The notes beneath the pieces were generated by a model. The model was not told the DNA's origin, ran no database searches, and saw only the letters and a program-made list of their open reading frames with translations. From Annona cherimola (lineage: Eukaryota > Streptophyta > Magnoliopsida > Magnoliales > Annonaceae), in NCBI GenBank assembly GCA_030490835.1, contig CM059975.1, forward strand, positions 7,777,579 through 7,841,578: DNA of 64,000 bases. The letters are read 5' to 3'. The position numbers and the translations under genes were made by a program. Below are positions 25,234 through 37,772 of the stretch, piece by piece. Position 1 is the first letter of the stretch. Each line of letters opens with the position of its first letter.

Positions 25234-27392
25234 TGTTGGGATTTTCAAAATTATTATAAGTACAATATAATTAAATAAATTAACAACAAAAGCAAAGTAG
25301 CTAAGTCGGTAGGAGACATAAATCTATAAATACAAGTTAAAGAAACATAAATTCTCTGAATGCTTAACAGGAATTAGTTTTTGTAAATAAACAAATTCCA
25401 ATTTACATCCAATCTTTAGTGATAAAATCACACCAATTCTATATTAAAATCAAATAGGAGGAATGAAATCTATGAACAAAAAAATTTCAAGGGGCTAAAA
25501 GAAGCTTTCAGGGGATCGAATCAATAAAAAAAAGAGCATGTGCACTTCAACTCGAATTGCAAGATATATTGAGAGAGATCGAGAATAAGAATTCTCACTA
25601 TCTCTTTGATTCATGGACAAAATTTGATTCAGTGGGACCCTTCACTTGCATTTTTTTCCATCAAGAAAGTTTTCTGAAACTCTTTGACCTCTGAATTTGG
25701 CAGATCCTACTTTCGTACAATTCGCAGGGTTCAACAAGCAATCGACATTTTACGATCAAAGGTATAGTACTGCTTGTAATAGCGGTCCTAATATATACAT
25801 CTTGCCTCATTTAAGACATTGTATTGTCTTCATTCAAACATCCTATAACTTGTCTTGATTCAAACATTGTTGTCTTAATCAATTTTTTACAGTTTTACCA
25901 GATCATTTTGAACTTCTCTCAATTCAACAAAAAATCCTGTTTCAAATGTTCGTGTGCCTAGAAAAAGTGTTGTTTCTTGTTTTAGTTCAAGTTTCACTTT
26001 TCGTATCCTGGGGCAACTGCAAAATTACCCTATGCAACAAATAAGATAGCAAAATTGTCTTAAGGAAAGTGACGTTGTAACATGCCTGAAGTAAAACTTG
26101 ATTTTATTTTCACTTTTACCATTTTCGTTATTTTTTCTCTTTTTTATATTTTACCTCAACAATCTTAAGGAAATTTCTTGAGATCTTGTCCCATTTCTTT
26201 TATTTATAAATGGCCCCCCAATCATCCATTCTACTCACAAAGCTTGATGTCTGAAGATTGGACTGATGTATCGGTACTAATTTCAAGAGATGAAAACAAC
26301 AACTCCATCTTTTCTTAACTTGAAATGAAGTTGTGTAAGTCCTCACCATGCTGAGACCTGGAGAAGAAAAGATGAAATGTTGGAAGATCAACGCCGACGA
26401 GCAAAGTGGGACATGAACAACTACATTTGCGAAAGGCACATTATTGGAGCGCTGTCTGACTCATTGTTTGAAGTGTACCAAGATGCAAATACTGTTAAAA
26501 AATTCTGAGATTTGCTTATACACAAATACAGTACTAATGATGCAAGCATCAAACGATTTCTAGTAAGCGATTTCCTTAATTATACTATGACTGATGATAA
26601 ATCAATACTTGATCAAGTTAATGAGATTTCTTTGGTTGAATGAAGTTGATTTAAATTTTGAAAATGGCTGTGAATGTTAGGATTTTCAAAATTATTATAG
26701 ATATAATATAATTTAATAAATTAACAACAAAAGCAAAGTAGCTAAGTTGGCAAGGGACGTTGGCAAATCTACCATTTGACTATTTTTTTTGAATTTTTAA
26801 TTTGCACTAAGGGATGCAATGGTTGAAGTTTGAATTTCAAACTTTAAATTAGCAATGCAAAAAAGTGAAAGGGTATAGCTAATATGGCAAAATTCTAGGG
26901 ATGCATTCAATTCAATTTGGGATGTGTCCATTAATTGAATATTTGTGAAATACAGCTATTCAAAATCTATAAATATAGGTTAAAGAAACAATTGGATCAT
27001 TCCTACTCAAATGCTTTCCTTCATAACATCTTGTCTTCTTCAAGACATTGTGTTGTCTCCATTCAGACATCTTATATCTTGTCTTGATTCAGACATTGTT
27101 GTCTTAATCAAGTTTTTGCAATTTTACCATATTATTTTAAAATTCTCTCTATTCAATTAAAAATCCTATTTCAAATGTTCGTGTGTCTAGAAAAGGTGCT
27201 GCTTTCTGTTCTAGCTCAGATTTCTCTTTTTGTGTCCTGGGGGCAACCTTAAAATTATCCAAAGTAGAAAATAAAGGTAGTAAAATTGCTTTAAGGAAAG
27301 TAACGTCGTAACACGCCTGAAGTGAAACTTGAGTTTATTTTCACTTTTACCACTTTCCTTAACATTCTCTCATTTTATATTTTGCCCCAAAA
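25234..27392 (+). mobile_element. Non-autonomous Copia LTR element (Copia-3) in GLP-2 exon 1
   Basis: Left LTR 25234-26161 starts TGTTGGGATTTTCAAA and ends CCTCAACA; right LTR 26675-27392 starts TGTTAGGATTTTCAAA and ends CCCCAAAA. The target duplication ATTTT is exact (25229-25233 and 27393-27397) and falls in the Asp-Phe codons of GLP-2. The LTRs differ in length (928 and 718 bp) and by many substitutions, so this is older than the other LTR insertions here. Only about 510 bp of interior remain. Confidence 0.9.
26395..26643 (+). pseudogene. Copia gag remnant inside Copia-3
   Basis: An interrupted frame reads RRAKWDMNNYICERHIIGAL, SDSLFEVYQDANTVKKF, stop, DLLIHKYSTNDASIKRFLVS, DFLNYTMTDDKSILDQVNE. 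This matches the UBN2 gag of plant Copia elements. One internal TGA and no protease, integrase or RT. Confidence 0.75.
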
Positions 27393-28039
27393 ATTTTCGT
27401 GTGGCAAATCCCAATAGCCAAGGTGTTCTTTCATTTTTAGTCTTTCTATCATTTACTTATATTTTAGTTTAAAGCACTTACACATGCTAACTTCTCCTGG
27501 TAGTGCTAGTGAATAGCCGAGTTTGCAAGGACCCAAAGCTTGCCCAGGCAGAGGATTTCTTCTTCTCAGGATTGGATAAACCAGGAACGACATCAAACAG
27601 GTTTGGCTTGAATGTGACTGCAGTAAATGTGGCCCAAATACCAGCCCTGAACACCTTCGGCATCTCGTTGGTCCATATCGACTATGCACCATGGGGCCTC
27701 AACATGCCCCACACCCACTCGCGGGCCACCGAGATCATGCTTCTTCTCAAGGGAACCCTCTAAGTTGGCTTCGTCACCTCCAACCCAAACAACTGCCACA
27801 TTGCCAAGGTTCTCGAGAAGGGCGATGCCTTCGTCTTGCGATAGGGCTTCATTCACTACCAACGCAACGTGGGAAATGGAAATGCAGTGGTTGTTGCTGC
27901 TCTGAGTAGCCAGAATCCTAGTTTCATCAACATCACCAACGCGGTCTTCAGAGCGGAGTCATCCATCCCTGACGATGTTCTTACCAAGGCATTCCAAATG
28001 AACAATAACCTAGTTGACTATCTCCAATCCCAGTTCTAG

Positions 28040-29387
28040 CTAGATTATTGCCTTGACAGTCTGCTTTAATTTTTCATGGGATGGATGTTCTCCTTTTAAT
28101 TGTTTGCAAACTTAATTACCAAAGCTTTGTTGTTTGATTAATTCAGTTGTGTGCATGATTCTTGTGTAATGAATTTGTAATCGAATTGTGGAATGAAATT
28201 GATAATTGTTAATATATGCATAATTTACCAGCTTAATGAGTAGGTATTCCAAAGCCAAAGATAATTGAAGAATATTCGAAATTGGGTTGACCGGTTTGAC
28301 CTTGATGATTTTTTTAGCAAAATAAACCCAATAATGTTACTGAATTGCTAAATTAAGTGCTGCACTTTGGAGATTTGCAAAACATAACTTTTAAATTTCA
28401 AAAGGTAGTAACGTAAAGTTAATATTCGAAATCCCATTTTAACTGTTTTTTTATTTTTGACAACTAAATTTTTTTGCTAAAAGTTAACCTTCAATTGCTA
28501 AAGAAAAACTTAATTGACAATAGTTTGCACAATCATTGAGAAGAAATTTTGTTATTAATAGTTCATGGTTTTGTGTCTAAGCAACTAAATTTTGATTTAG
28601 TTGCCAAAACATCATCATAGGTAAGAAATTTTTTCTTTACACACGCATTTTTATTAATAAAGATTTTTTAGTTACTCACAAAGGTTGCTTAAATGTATTT
28701 TATGCAGTAAAAATATTAAAAAACATATTTTACTTATTTTGTATTAAAAAAGTCTCGTAAATGTTAAATTTGAAATTTTTTTTGCAATAAATTCAAACTT
28801 GGGTGTTTTTTCTCCAAATACAAAAACTATGGGGCCTAAGATTTATTTCGGAAAATCCAAATCAATCCTGTTTACAAATTGGTTGAATGTAATTTCGCCT
28901 ACCCATCTTCCCATGTCTGATGGGTAAAATTCATTAGGCTGAGGTCGGGCTCAACCAATTTATTAAAAGGTGATGGAATCTGGTTTTATCCAGTTTAAGG
29001 AATCTGATTTTATCCATTTTACTCGATCGAAGCCTGAAGGTGGTTAATGTTGCATAGCTAGCTAGGTGCGAATAGGCAATTAAAGCAAGTAAGATAAATA
29101 TCTAGATGTTTAGTGAAAGATTTTTCTTTTCTTTGATTGTGATCATACTGGATATACCGATAAGATCAATGTGGCATGCATACATTGCTTAATTTATTGG
29201 TGCATAGCTTCGAGTGCGTGGAACAAAAATGGTATTAGTGTTCACTATAAGAACGTTAACATTTGAATGATGAAGTAATTGAGACGAGTGTGTATATGGG
29301 TGTGCAAGAGATTTGAGGGGGATCAAATCCGCAATAGGGTTGAGACAAAAAATTGTCATTGCATTTGTATTATGTTTGGATAAAGGG
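28040..29387. other. AT-rich intergenic DNA, nothing recognised
   Basis: Begins with the GLP-2 3' flank. No ORF with a recognisable domain. Confidence 0.4.
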
Positions 29388-29650
29388 TGTGTTTGATTTG
29401 AAATAAAACTTTTTGATAAAAAGTTCTCAGTATAAAAATTGTCAAGTTGATAGAAAATGATGTGATATGATAGAGGTAATGACAATAGTTAAAAAAAAAT
29501 AATGTTAAAATAGATAGGTTAGTTATATAGGTAGTTGTGTGGAAATGATTGAAAAGTAGGATTGTTTATATAAAAAATGTAAAAAAAAATTGAAAAATAG
29601 AATAGTTTATGAGAGTAAAAAGTTTTATATTAAAAAATTCTAACTAATAT
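29388..29650 (-). mobile_element. MITE-like repeat, inverted relative to a copy at 62993-63260
   Basis: The reverse complement (AATTTTTTAATATAAAACTT, CTACACAACTA-like block, ACTTATCTATTTTAAC-like block, ATCATATNACNTCATTTTCT) matches 63020-63220 block by block. The left end GTGTGTTTGATTTGAAATAA and the right end are weakly inverted. No clear target duplication. Confidence 0.5.
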
Positions 29651-30229
29651 TTTTTTTTGTCCTCGCTGTCACGGGTACAGCTCGCATTAGGCAAGGATTA
29701 AGTACGCCGGTTGCCCGTGCATGTGATGATGATTACATCGTAAAAGCTAGAACGTACGTAGTTCCTGCCATTTGTCACCTCCCTTTGTATTTTGCTGCAA
29801 GTCCATGAACTACGGACACCTTCTAGTTCTAAAGAATGGGCAAGTCAACTGTGGATCTACATCGTCCACATTCTATGCCAATGCTTGATCATGATGCCAT
29901 GCTTCTAGAAATATCGTAGATATGTACTTCTTGTGCTTTTATATATGGCAATACTCCGGCAATGTATAGCTAGGCTGTCCTGGTAAAGAAGGACAAGGAA
30001 AGCAAAAATGCAAGCGCACACTTCTTCCGTTTCCCGAAAAAAGGGAGAAAAGGGATGCAGATGGAATTAATTCCTCAAAAATTGCATGCATTATCTGAAA
30101 TATATGAAGGCCGGCGTCTTCCTACACATCCAGTGAGATGACGACCAAGATGTGTGGGACCAAAGACGGGGTCCAGAGGAATTAAAAATAAACGGATCAA
30201 GAACATTTCAACGTCTGAGAAATGGCTTG
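29651..30229. other. Upstream region of GLP-3
   Basis: Mixed composition; contains the proximal promoter but no motif I can assign beyond the TATA box. Confidence 0.4.
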
Positions 30230-30237
30230 TATAAATA
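30230..30237 (+). promoter_or_regulatory. TATA box of GLP-3
   Basis: TATAAATA 80 bp upstream of the GLP-3 start codon. Confidence 0.75.
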
Positions 30238-30309
30238 GCTAGAACTCACCCTCCAAACCCACAACCAGTTCTTCCCTACAAATTACATTCGAAGCATTTT
30301 CCTGCACAA

Positions 30310-31205
30310 ATGGCCAGCTCCTGTCTCATCCTAGCACTCCTTTCCGTCACTTTCACCCTTGCATTTGCTTCTGATTTTAATGCCTTGCAAGATTTCTGTA
30401 TTGCAGCACCCAAACCCGAAGGTGAGCACTACTGGAAATTAACTACTGATCTTGTGCCTTTTTATAGCGCGCGCGCTTATAGATATTTATCAGAAGCAAT
30501 TTGCTGGTACTATTTCGATTGTGTGTTTACAACAGTATAATTTCAATGTCTGCTCATTGTCTTCTAGTTACGAGCAATGTGAAAATCTGAGTCTATCTAG
30601 CATATCTAGCACAGCTCATATGGATCTGTTTCCCTTTATGAACTGGATTTGCAGTTCAAGTAAATCCAATTTTCGTGAACGGGCTCTTTTGCAAAGACCC
30701 AAAGATGGCACAAGCCGATGATTTCTCCTTCTCAGGACTGCACAAACCAGGGAACGCATCAAACAGGTTCGGCGCGAACGTCACTGCAGTCAACGTAGCC
30801 CAAATTGCAGGATTGAACTCGCTCGGCCTCTCCATGGTCCGCATCGACCTTGCACCAGGAGGTGTCAACCCTCCCCACACCCACCCAAGGGCCAGCGAAA
30901 TCCTCGTGGTTCTGAAAGGCACCGTGCTTGCAGCCTTCGTCACTTCCAACCCAGGAAACCGTCATATCTTCAAGGTCCTCAAGAAGGGTGATGTGTTCGT
31001 CTTCCCAGAAGGCCTTATTCACTACCAGAAGAATGTCGGACATGGAAATGCTGTGGCTATTGCCAGCCTCAAAAGCCAAAATCCCGGAGTCATCAGCATA
31101 GCCGGTGCTGTCTTTGGATCAGAGCCTTCCATACCCGCTGACGTGCTTACCAAATCCTATCAGATCGACAAGAACGTAGTTGATTTTCTCCAGTCCCAAT
31201 TTTAA
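30310..31205 (+). CDS. Germin-like protein GLP-3, intact two-exon gene
   Basis: Exon 1 30310-30421 (112 nt) and exon 2 30655-31205 (551 nt), GT-AG intron of 233 nt, encode 220 residues, the normal germin length. Residues 1-21 ([20 protein letters not shown]) form a signal peptide, so the product is extracellular. The family disulfide cysteines are present in LQDFC and NGLFCKDPK. Cupin box 1 is PHTHPRASE (two His and one Glu ligands), box 2 is [13 protein letters not shown] (fourth His). An N-glycosylation sequon lies in GANVTAV. Germin-like proteins form hexamers in the cell wall and usually bind manganese; activity (superoxide dismutase, oxalate oxidase or none) cannot be told from sequence. 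It is the only undamaged copy of the five in this window. It is convergent with GLP-4, with stops 365 bp apart. Confidence 0.96.
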
Positions 31206-31570
31206 ATGAACCGCAGTAATTGATGGAAGCTAGCCTGTTTCAACATTGTTCTTCATTTAGTTGCATTTGTTTCGAGTGATTCACCGGCTTAACTAATTAA
31301 TTGTGTGTGTGATGGTGTTATAAGGTTGTGATGTTGGATTTGGGGATGAAAATTTATTAGTTATTGTTTGTCTTGAATGTTGGGGTTGTATATATGGTTG
31401 TCTTTTGATTCACATCTTTATTTAATATTATAGGGTAATTTGTGTTTTACCTTCAAACCAGACACACGATCGAGCAGTAGCTCTTATACATTAATAGTAA
31501 CAACACAAAGCTAGCACATACATATGAAGAGTGAGATCAATCTTCTTATTTTAATGGATGGACGTGCTGT
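31206..31570. other. Intergenic region between convergent GLP-3 and GLP-4
   Basis: Holds the 3' untranslated regions of both genes. Nothing else seen. Confidence 0.5.
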
Positions 31571-31960
31571 CTAGAACTGAGCTTGGATCAAGTCAATCAC
31601 TTTTTTGTCAACTTGGAATGCCTTGGCAAGAATCTCATCAGTGATTTTGGGCATTGAACCGAAGACCGCATTAGCAATGGTGATCACACCAGGATTCTGG
31701 CTACCAAAACCAGCGAGGGCAACCGCATTGGTCTTTGCGAGGTTGAGCTGGAAGTGGATGAGGCCGATTGGGAAGGTGAAGACATCACCCGGGTATAAGA
31801 TCTTTGTAATGAGCCTGTTGTTGGGGTTGGAGGTGACAAACCCAACGAAGAGAGTCCCTTCCAAGACCGTCAGTATTTCACTTGCCCTTGGATGAGTGTG
31901 ACGAGGATTCAGGCCAGCGGCGAAGTCGATGCGGGCAAGCGAAACACCCAGAGTGTTGAG

Positions 31961-32058
31961 TGTTGACTTTTGGGTTTCCTCCCACGTGGAGATGACCCAC
32001 AAGAAAAGAAAAAAAATCTTTCTTTTATGGTGGTTGTCCGTTTTTCTTTCGGCGCCCG

Positions 32059-32094
<36 letters not shown>

Positions 32095-32760
32095 TTCCTT
32101 TCCGTCCTTTTCTCTCTGGTTTCTTTTCTCTCCGCAACGTCTGTTCGTCGTCTTCGGCGAGATCTATCTCGTCTGTTCGTCGTCTTCGGCGAGATCTATC
32201 ATCAGAGAACGCTGCGGTAAGAAGATTTGCAGTTACACACAGAGCCGAACAGAAACAGGGAGGTTTCGAGCAGTTTTCTTCAAAGAGAGATATCTCTTTG
32301 ATCTACCGTCCGATTGAGCTGATTTTTGGACAGGTCCTTCTTCACTCGTGGTTCTACAATCTGACCATTGTGATCGTTGAACAGGAATCTCAGGAGAGAG
32401 ATACACACCCAGAACAGAGGATTCGAGTTTGTGTAATCCTAACTCCCTTGTTCTTCTTATTGATTCTACATGTGTTGTCAAGATTAGTTAATCTTGAGAT
32501 TGATGCATTATATGCTTCTAGCTTAGCTAAAGAGAACATTGTGTATTCCCATTATATTTTGATAGTGGAGATTTCAGAGGACCCGTGGTTTTTACTCCTT
32601 AAGTCAAGGAGGTTTTCTACGTAAAATTCTTGGTGTTCTTGTGATTGTGATTGAAATTGTGCTAGTGTTTATTGCTGCTCTACAGAATTGCTTCCTGTTA
32701 GGTTCACACAAGAGAGGATAAATATTATTTATTGTTCTCAGAACAGGTTTTATCCCATCA
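31961..32760 (+). repeat. Copia-2 left LTR
   Basis: Starts TGTTGACTTTTGGG, ends TTTTATCCCATCA. Contains a (CT)n microsatellite (about 32061-32091) and a 31-bp direct repeat of the GTCTGTTCGTCGTCTTCGGC block (near 32130-32200). Confidence 0.95.
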
Positions 32761-32808
32761 AGTGGTATCAGAGCGAGATTTTAGTAATCTTGTGCCTTGT
32801 GTTGAACG

Positions 32809-35238
32809 ATGGAGGTTAATACAAGTAGAATGATTAATTTGAATGGTTCAAATTATCATGTGTGGAAGGAAAAAATGGAAGACCTGCTATATGTCAAAGA
32901 TTTTTATTTGCCTGTGTTTGCGGAACAAAAATCCGTAGAAAAAACTGATGCTGAATGGACTTTGCTTCATCGTCAAGTATGTGGGTATATCAGATAGTGG
33001 GTAGATGATAATGTTTTAAACCATGTCAGTGAGGAAACACATGCACGTTCTTTATGGGACAGGCTTGAACAACTGTATGCTCGAAAAATAGGGAACAACA
33101 AGTTGTTTCTAATAAAGAAGTTGATAGGCTTGAAATACAGGGATGAAACTCCTTTATCAGATCACTTGAATGCTTACCAGGGAATTCTTAATCAGTTGGC
33201 TGGGATGAATATCAAGTTTGAAGATGAGGTGCAGGGGTTATGGCTTCTAGGCACATTACCGGACTCGTGGGAAACGTTTAGAATGTCGGTATCTAACTCA
33301 GCTCCAAATGGTGTAGTCACTATGGATTTGGCTAAGAGTAGTGTTTTAAATGAAGAGATGAGAAGAAAGTCACAGGGTCCATCACAGTCAGATGTCTTAG
33401 TCATGGAAAAGAGGGGGAGGAGCAAGAGTAAAGGTCCGAAGAACAGAGACATAAGCAAAAGCAAGTCAAACAGGTTTGCCAATGTTGAGGTTATCACTGT
33501 GGTAAAAGGGGGCATATAAAGAAGTATTGTCGACAACTCAAAAGAGACTACAAAAATGAAAAAGGGATAGAAAAAGAAACTGATGATAGTAATGATGTTG
33601 ATAGAGTTTCTGCCATCACAGATGACTTCCTTGTTGTGTATGATGATGATGATGTTGTCAACCTTGCATGCCATGACACTAGTTGGGTGATTGATAATGG
33701 TGCCTCCATTCATGCTACATCACGAAGAGACTTCTTTACATCTTATACATCCGGAGAATGAAAGTACAACAGAGCTATGGCATAGAAGACTATGTCACAT
33801 GAGTGAGAAGGGTTTGATGGTTTTGGCAAAGAAGAATCTTCTTTCTGGATTGAAGAATACAACATTGAAGAAATGTGCTCATTGCTTGGCAGGAAAGCAA
33901 AACAGAGTTGCCTTTAAAACGTCCTCTCCTTCAAGAAAGCCGGGTATACTTGATTTAGTATATTCTGATGTTTGTGGTCCCATGAAAGTAAAAACACTTG
34001 GTGGTGCTCTCTATTTTGTGACTTTTATAGATGATCATTCAAGGAAGTTATGGGTCTATACCTTGAAGACAAAAGACCAAGTGTTAGATATGTTTAAACA
34101 GTTTCAGACCTCAGTTGAGAGACAGACTGGGAAGAAGTTAAAGTGTATCAGAACTGATAATGGAGGTGAGTATTGTGGTCCTTTTGATGAATATTGCAAA
34201 CAGCTGGGTATTAGGCATCAAAGGACACCTCCGAAGACTCCTCAGTTAAATGGGCTAGCTGAGAGAATGAACAGGACACTAGTTGAAAGGGTGAGATGTT
34301 TGCTTTCACATGCACAGTTGCCAGGATCCTTTTGGGGTGAGGCTTTGAGTACCGTTGTACATGTGTTAAATCTCACACCCTGTGTTCCTTTAAATTTTGA
34401 TGTTCCAGACAGAGTTTGGTCGGGAAAAGATGTATCCTACAGTCACTTGCGTGTCTTTGGATGTAAGGCCTTTGTGCATATTCCCAAAGATGAGAGGTCT
34501 AAGCTTGATGTCAAGACAAGACAGTGTGTATTCATTGGCTATGACCAAGATGATTTTGGCTACAGGTTTTATGATCCAGTGCAGAAAAAGCTTGTAAGAA
34601 GCCGAGATGTTGTCTTTATGGAAGACCAAACCATACAAGATATTGAGAAAACAGTTAAAACGGTTTCTCAATATTATGATAATTTAATAGACTTAGATCC
34701 AATTCCTCTGACACATGTGCCAGTACAGGTTAGAGATGAAGTTCAAGATGACCAGGATGGTACAGTTGATGTTGATACTCATACACAGGTTGAGATTAAT
34801 GATGACATTGTTGAGCAGTCACCAGTACCAGAAGTTCCACCAGATGTTCCACTCAGGAGGTCTACTAGAGATCGCCATCCTTTTACACGATATTCTGTTG
34901 ATGAATATGTGTTACTGACTGACGGGGGAGAGCCCGAATGTTATGCAGAAGTCATGGAAGATGAACACAAGAAGGAGTGGGTTGAAGCCATGAGAGATGA
35001 GATGAAGTCACTGCATGAAAATCATACATTTGAGTTGGTAAAGTTACCTATGGACAAAAGAGCTTTGAAGAACAAGTGGGTATACAGAGTGAAGCTAGAA
35101 CAACATACCACACAACCTCGATACAAAGCAAGATTGGTCGTCAAGGGATTCAATCAAAAGAAAGGTATTGATTTTGATGAGATTTTTTCTCCGGTTGTTA
35201 AAATGTCTTCTATTCGTGTGGTTTTGGGTCTAGCTGCT
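32809..35238 (+). pseudogene. Copia-2 gag, protease, integrase and start of RT (defective)
   Basis: Gag starts [19 protein letters not shown] (UBN2 type). Breaks seen: TAG at 32995-32997 (Gln position, C-to-T); a one-base loss near 33490 that removes the first Cys of the CCHC knuckle and shifts frame; protease motif D-N-G instead of D-S-G near 33694; and a deletion near 33757 joining the protease region to the pre-integrase domain, removing roughly 100 residues. From about 33760 the frame is open: [14 protein letters not shown], integrase with IRTDNGGEY and NGLAERMNR, then the RT fingers ending GLAA at 35238. There the solo LTR interrupts; translation would otherwise continue at 50537. Confidence 0.92.
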
Positions 35239-35346
35239 TGTGAGGACCAGGTATTTTTATTCTATTTTTATTATAACTTTTCTCTATTTATGAGGTAACT
35301 TATGAACATGCTAGTAAGAATTTTACGATATTAATGGATACATAAC

Positions 35347-36479
35347 TGTAGCACCCGCCGTGAGCGCTACGGTGGGCTCGGAATGGTTTCCCGGGCCTTA
35401 AAAATGTGGATCGTGTTGAAAAGCGACGTGGGCTTGGATTTCCTGCATTCAAATGGGGTAAAATGAGTTAGGCCTCACGTGTTTTAGAAAAATGGGCATA
35501 TAGGCGTTTTCTCGTGATTTTGGCGGCATGACGGCTAAGACGGGGCTTCCGTACACGGGTCAAGTCACAAATCCGGCAGCATAACGGCAGCGTACTATGC
35601 TGGAATCTGCGGACCCGCGTGCACCCACCTTGCCGGGGCGTTAGCTCAAACACGCACACAAGAAAACAATGAAAATGGAGTCGCCACCGATCTTTAAAGG
35701 GAGATCGGCCCCTATTTAAAGAAATAAGGCACTAGCAATACAGAGTATGGGTTCCGGCCTACGGGTTGAAGCAAATATGGAGAAATCTGCCAACCCGAGG
35801 CGGTTTACACGGCGTAAAAGGGGGAAAATAAAAAAGGTTTAAGAGAACGGGAGAGATGGAAAGGGGGAAATGGGAAGAGAGGCGTGGAGCGCGTAGAGCA
35901 TGGAAGCCGGGATGCCGGGGGCGTTGCTGCAGACTCCCGTCCTCCCCTTGGGATGCCTCTCTTCAAGTGTGTTGGAATGAGAGGGGAGCTCCTCCTTTTA
36001 TAGATGGTGGAGTGGGCTTTGGGCTCCCTTGAGGTCATGGACTTGGTCCATGGGCTTGGGCTTGAGTGGGATCATGGACTTGGTCCATGGACTTGATCTT
36101 GAGTTTGAGTCATGGGCTTTGGGCCTCTTGATTGGTTTTGGACTTGGTCCATAAGCTTGGCTTGGTGGGCTAGAGCTTGGCTTAGCCCATGGCTTTGGGT
36201 GGGCCGTTGTAGGGGCCCAAAGTTGTAGGGAAGCCTGCTTTTGAGGCTTGGGCTGCATTGTAGAGCCCGTTGGGGGTGGCCTGTAGGAGATTTGCCTTTG
36301 TGGGCCGGATTTGATTCGTTGAGAAGCCTGCTTCGAGGCTTAGTGGAGCTTCGCTCCGTATGGGCTGAGTGCGGGATGACCCGCTTAGTTGCTTGAATTT
36401 CCTTTTGTACTAAATTTGGTTGTGTTTGAATCTTGTGTCCAATTATCCATCGTCGGGCCCCGAGGGTGGGGTGTCAACA
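35347..36479 (-). repeat. Gypsy (Tat) 3' LTR
   Basis: 1133 bp, matching 47777-48909 except at about four sites. Minus-strand TATA-like CTATAAAAGG lies near 35994-36003. Contains repeated GGACTTGGTCC motifs at 36030-36160. Confidence 0.95.
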
Positions 36480-37526
36480 GCTGCCCCCCTTTGCCAGAGA
36501 CGTCTTGACGGTGAATGGCAAAGTAACAGACACCCCATTGACCTAAGCAGTCTTCAAGTCGTTGTGCTTTTCTGTGATTTCGCAAACTTGCAGCTGCCTT
36601 TTGCAAATGTGGCTTGAAGGTGGCTTTCTTGCAAAAAGGAAGCCGTTGTGGGCTGCCTTGCGAATACTCGAAGGTCTGTGGGCTCTTTCCACCCTTTTTC
36701 CTGGGCCTGGGAACCTTGCAATTTCTCAAAAGTCGCGGGGGCTGCTTGCAAATTTTCTGGCCCTTAGGGTTAGCCGTGGGCCCCATTTCTTCTGGTTTCT
36801 TCTCTCTTCTCTCCCTGTCGCCGCCGACGCTCTTCTCGTCCGGCTGCTGCTGCCGACTGCTGCCATTGCATCGTACGGTCGTCTCCGTCATGCTGCCATC
36901 GTCGAGTTCTCTGATAGTCACAGAGGGATCTGCTCGTCGTCGCCGCTAGAATCGCCGTTGTCCAAGCATCTTCTCTGCTTCCGATCGTTATCGTGGCCGT
37001 CGCGGCTACTACCGGAGTCTGCCCGTCCTTGCGGCTTTTTCCTTCCAGCCGCCGGGGTCGTCGAGGATCGCCTACTGCCGCCCTCTATTTCTCTTCTCCG
37101 GCGCTGACTAGCTTCGCCGTTGCCACGTCCGGCTGGGGTTTTCTTCCTTGTTTCCGGCGCCGTTTGTTCTCGACGCTGCTGCTGTTGTTGGGGGTGCTGC
37201 CCCTTTCGCGGTATTCTTTTCTCCTCTTCGTCTCCAGCAGTTGAAATCGTCGCGGCCGCTGTTGTGTGGTTCCCCTCTCGTGTTTGGCCGCCGGCCTTAC
37301 CGCTGTCGAGGATTGGTGTCGCTGCTGCTAGATTGCCACTGCCCTTTCTTCTCTGATGAGTGTTGCCGGCTCATCCTCTCCGCTCCCGGCCGTCATCGTG
37401 GCCGACATATGTGACGGGGCTGCTACCAGGGTCTGGCCGTCTTCTCCTTCGAGCTACCGTGGTAGCCGCCGGCAAGGGCCGTCATTGCCGCCGCTGAGTT
37501 TTCAGTAAGGTTCTTCTCTTTTCCTT

Positions 37527-37651
37527 TTTTTTTTTTTTTTTTGTTTTTCTTTATTTCTCTCTTCTTCTTTTTTTGTTTTTTGTTTTTTTATTTTTTTGTT
37601 TTTTTTGTTTTTTTTTTTTTTTTGGTTTTGTTTTTTTGTTTTTTTTTGTTT
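37527..37651 (+). repeat. Long T-rich tract in the Gypsy element
   Basis: About 125 bp almost wholly T with scattered G, C and A. On the pol strand it is an A-rich tract. Confidence 0.9.
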
Positions 37652-37772
37652 TTACAAGCTTGAAATGGAGATGTAAACTGACTTTATATAATTTTTCTCG
37701 GGGCATGATGCTTGTCATGTTGCTTGTGTGCCTTGTATTGACCTGTCGCCTTTTTATGTTGCAATTGCAAGG

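Larger units (their letters stand above)
25168..28039 (+). pseudogene. Germin-like protein GLP-2, exon 1 split by a Copia derivative, plus nonsense codons
   Basis: Exon 1 is 25168-25233 plus 27398-27422, separated by an LTR element; its donor is CAAG/GTGTTC. Exon 2 is 27510-28039, acceptor GCTAG. Removing the element and intron gives a 207-codon frame. It still contains TAA after LLLKGTL and TAG in the second cupin motif (FVLR-stop-GFIHY, where a Pro codon is expected). The signal peptide is shortened (MASNSLLLTIALAVDHN) and the conserved Cys of the QDFC motif is Arg, so the family disulfide is lost. The cupin ligand motif PHTHSRATE remains. Dead as a germin independent of the insertion. Confidence 0.92.

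Noticed and set aside
32061..32091. (CT)n run as a promoter GAGA-type element
   Set aside because: It differs in length between the two Copia-2 LTRs, as expected for an ordinary microsatellite; no functional evidence in the sequence.
31571..32137. Continuous minus-strand frame fusing germin-like C terminus to an Arg/Glu-rich N terminus
   Set aside because: The N-terminal part is translated from the Copia-2 LTR (its CT microsatellite) and is not part of the germin gene.
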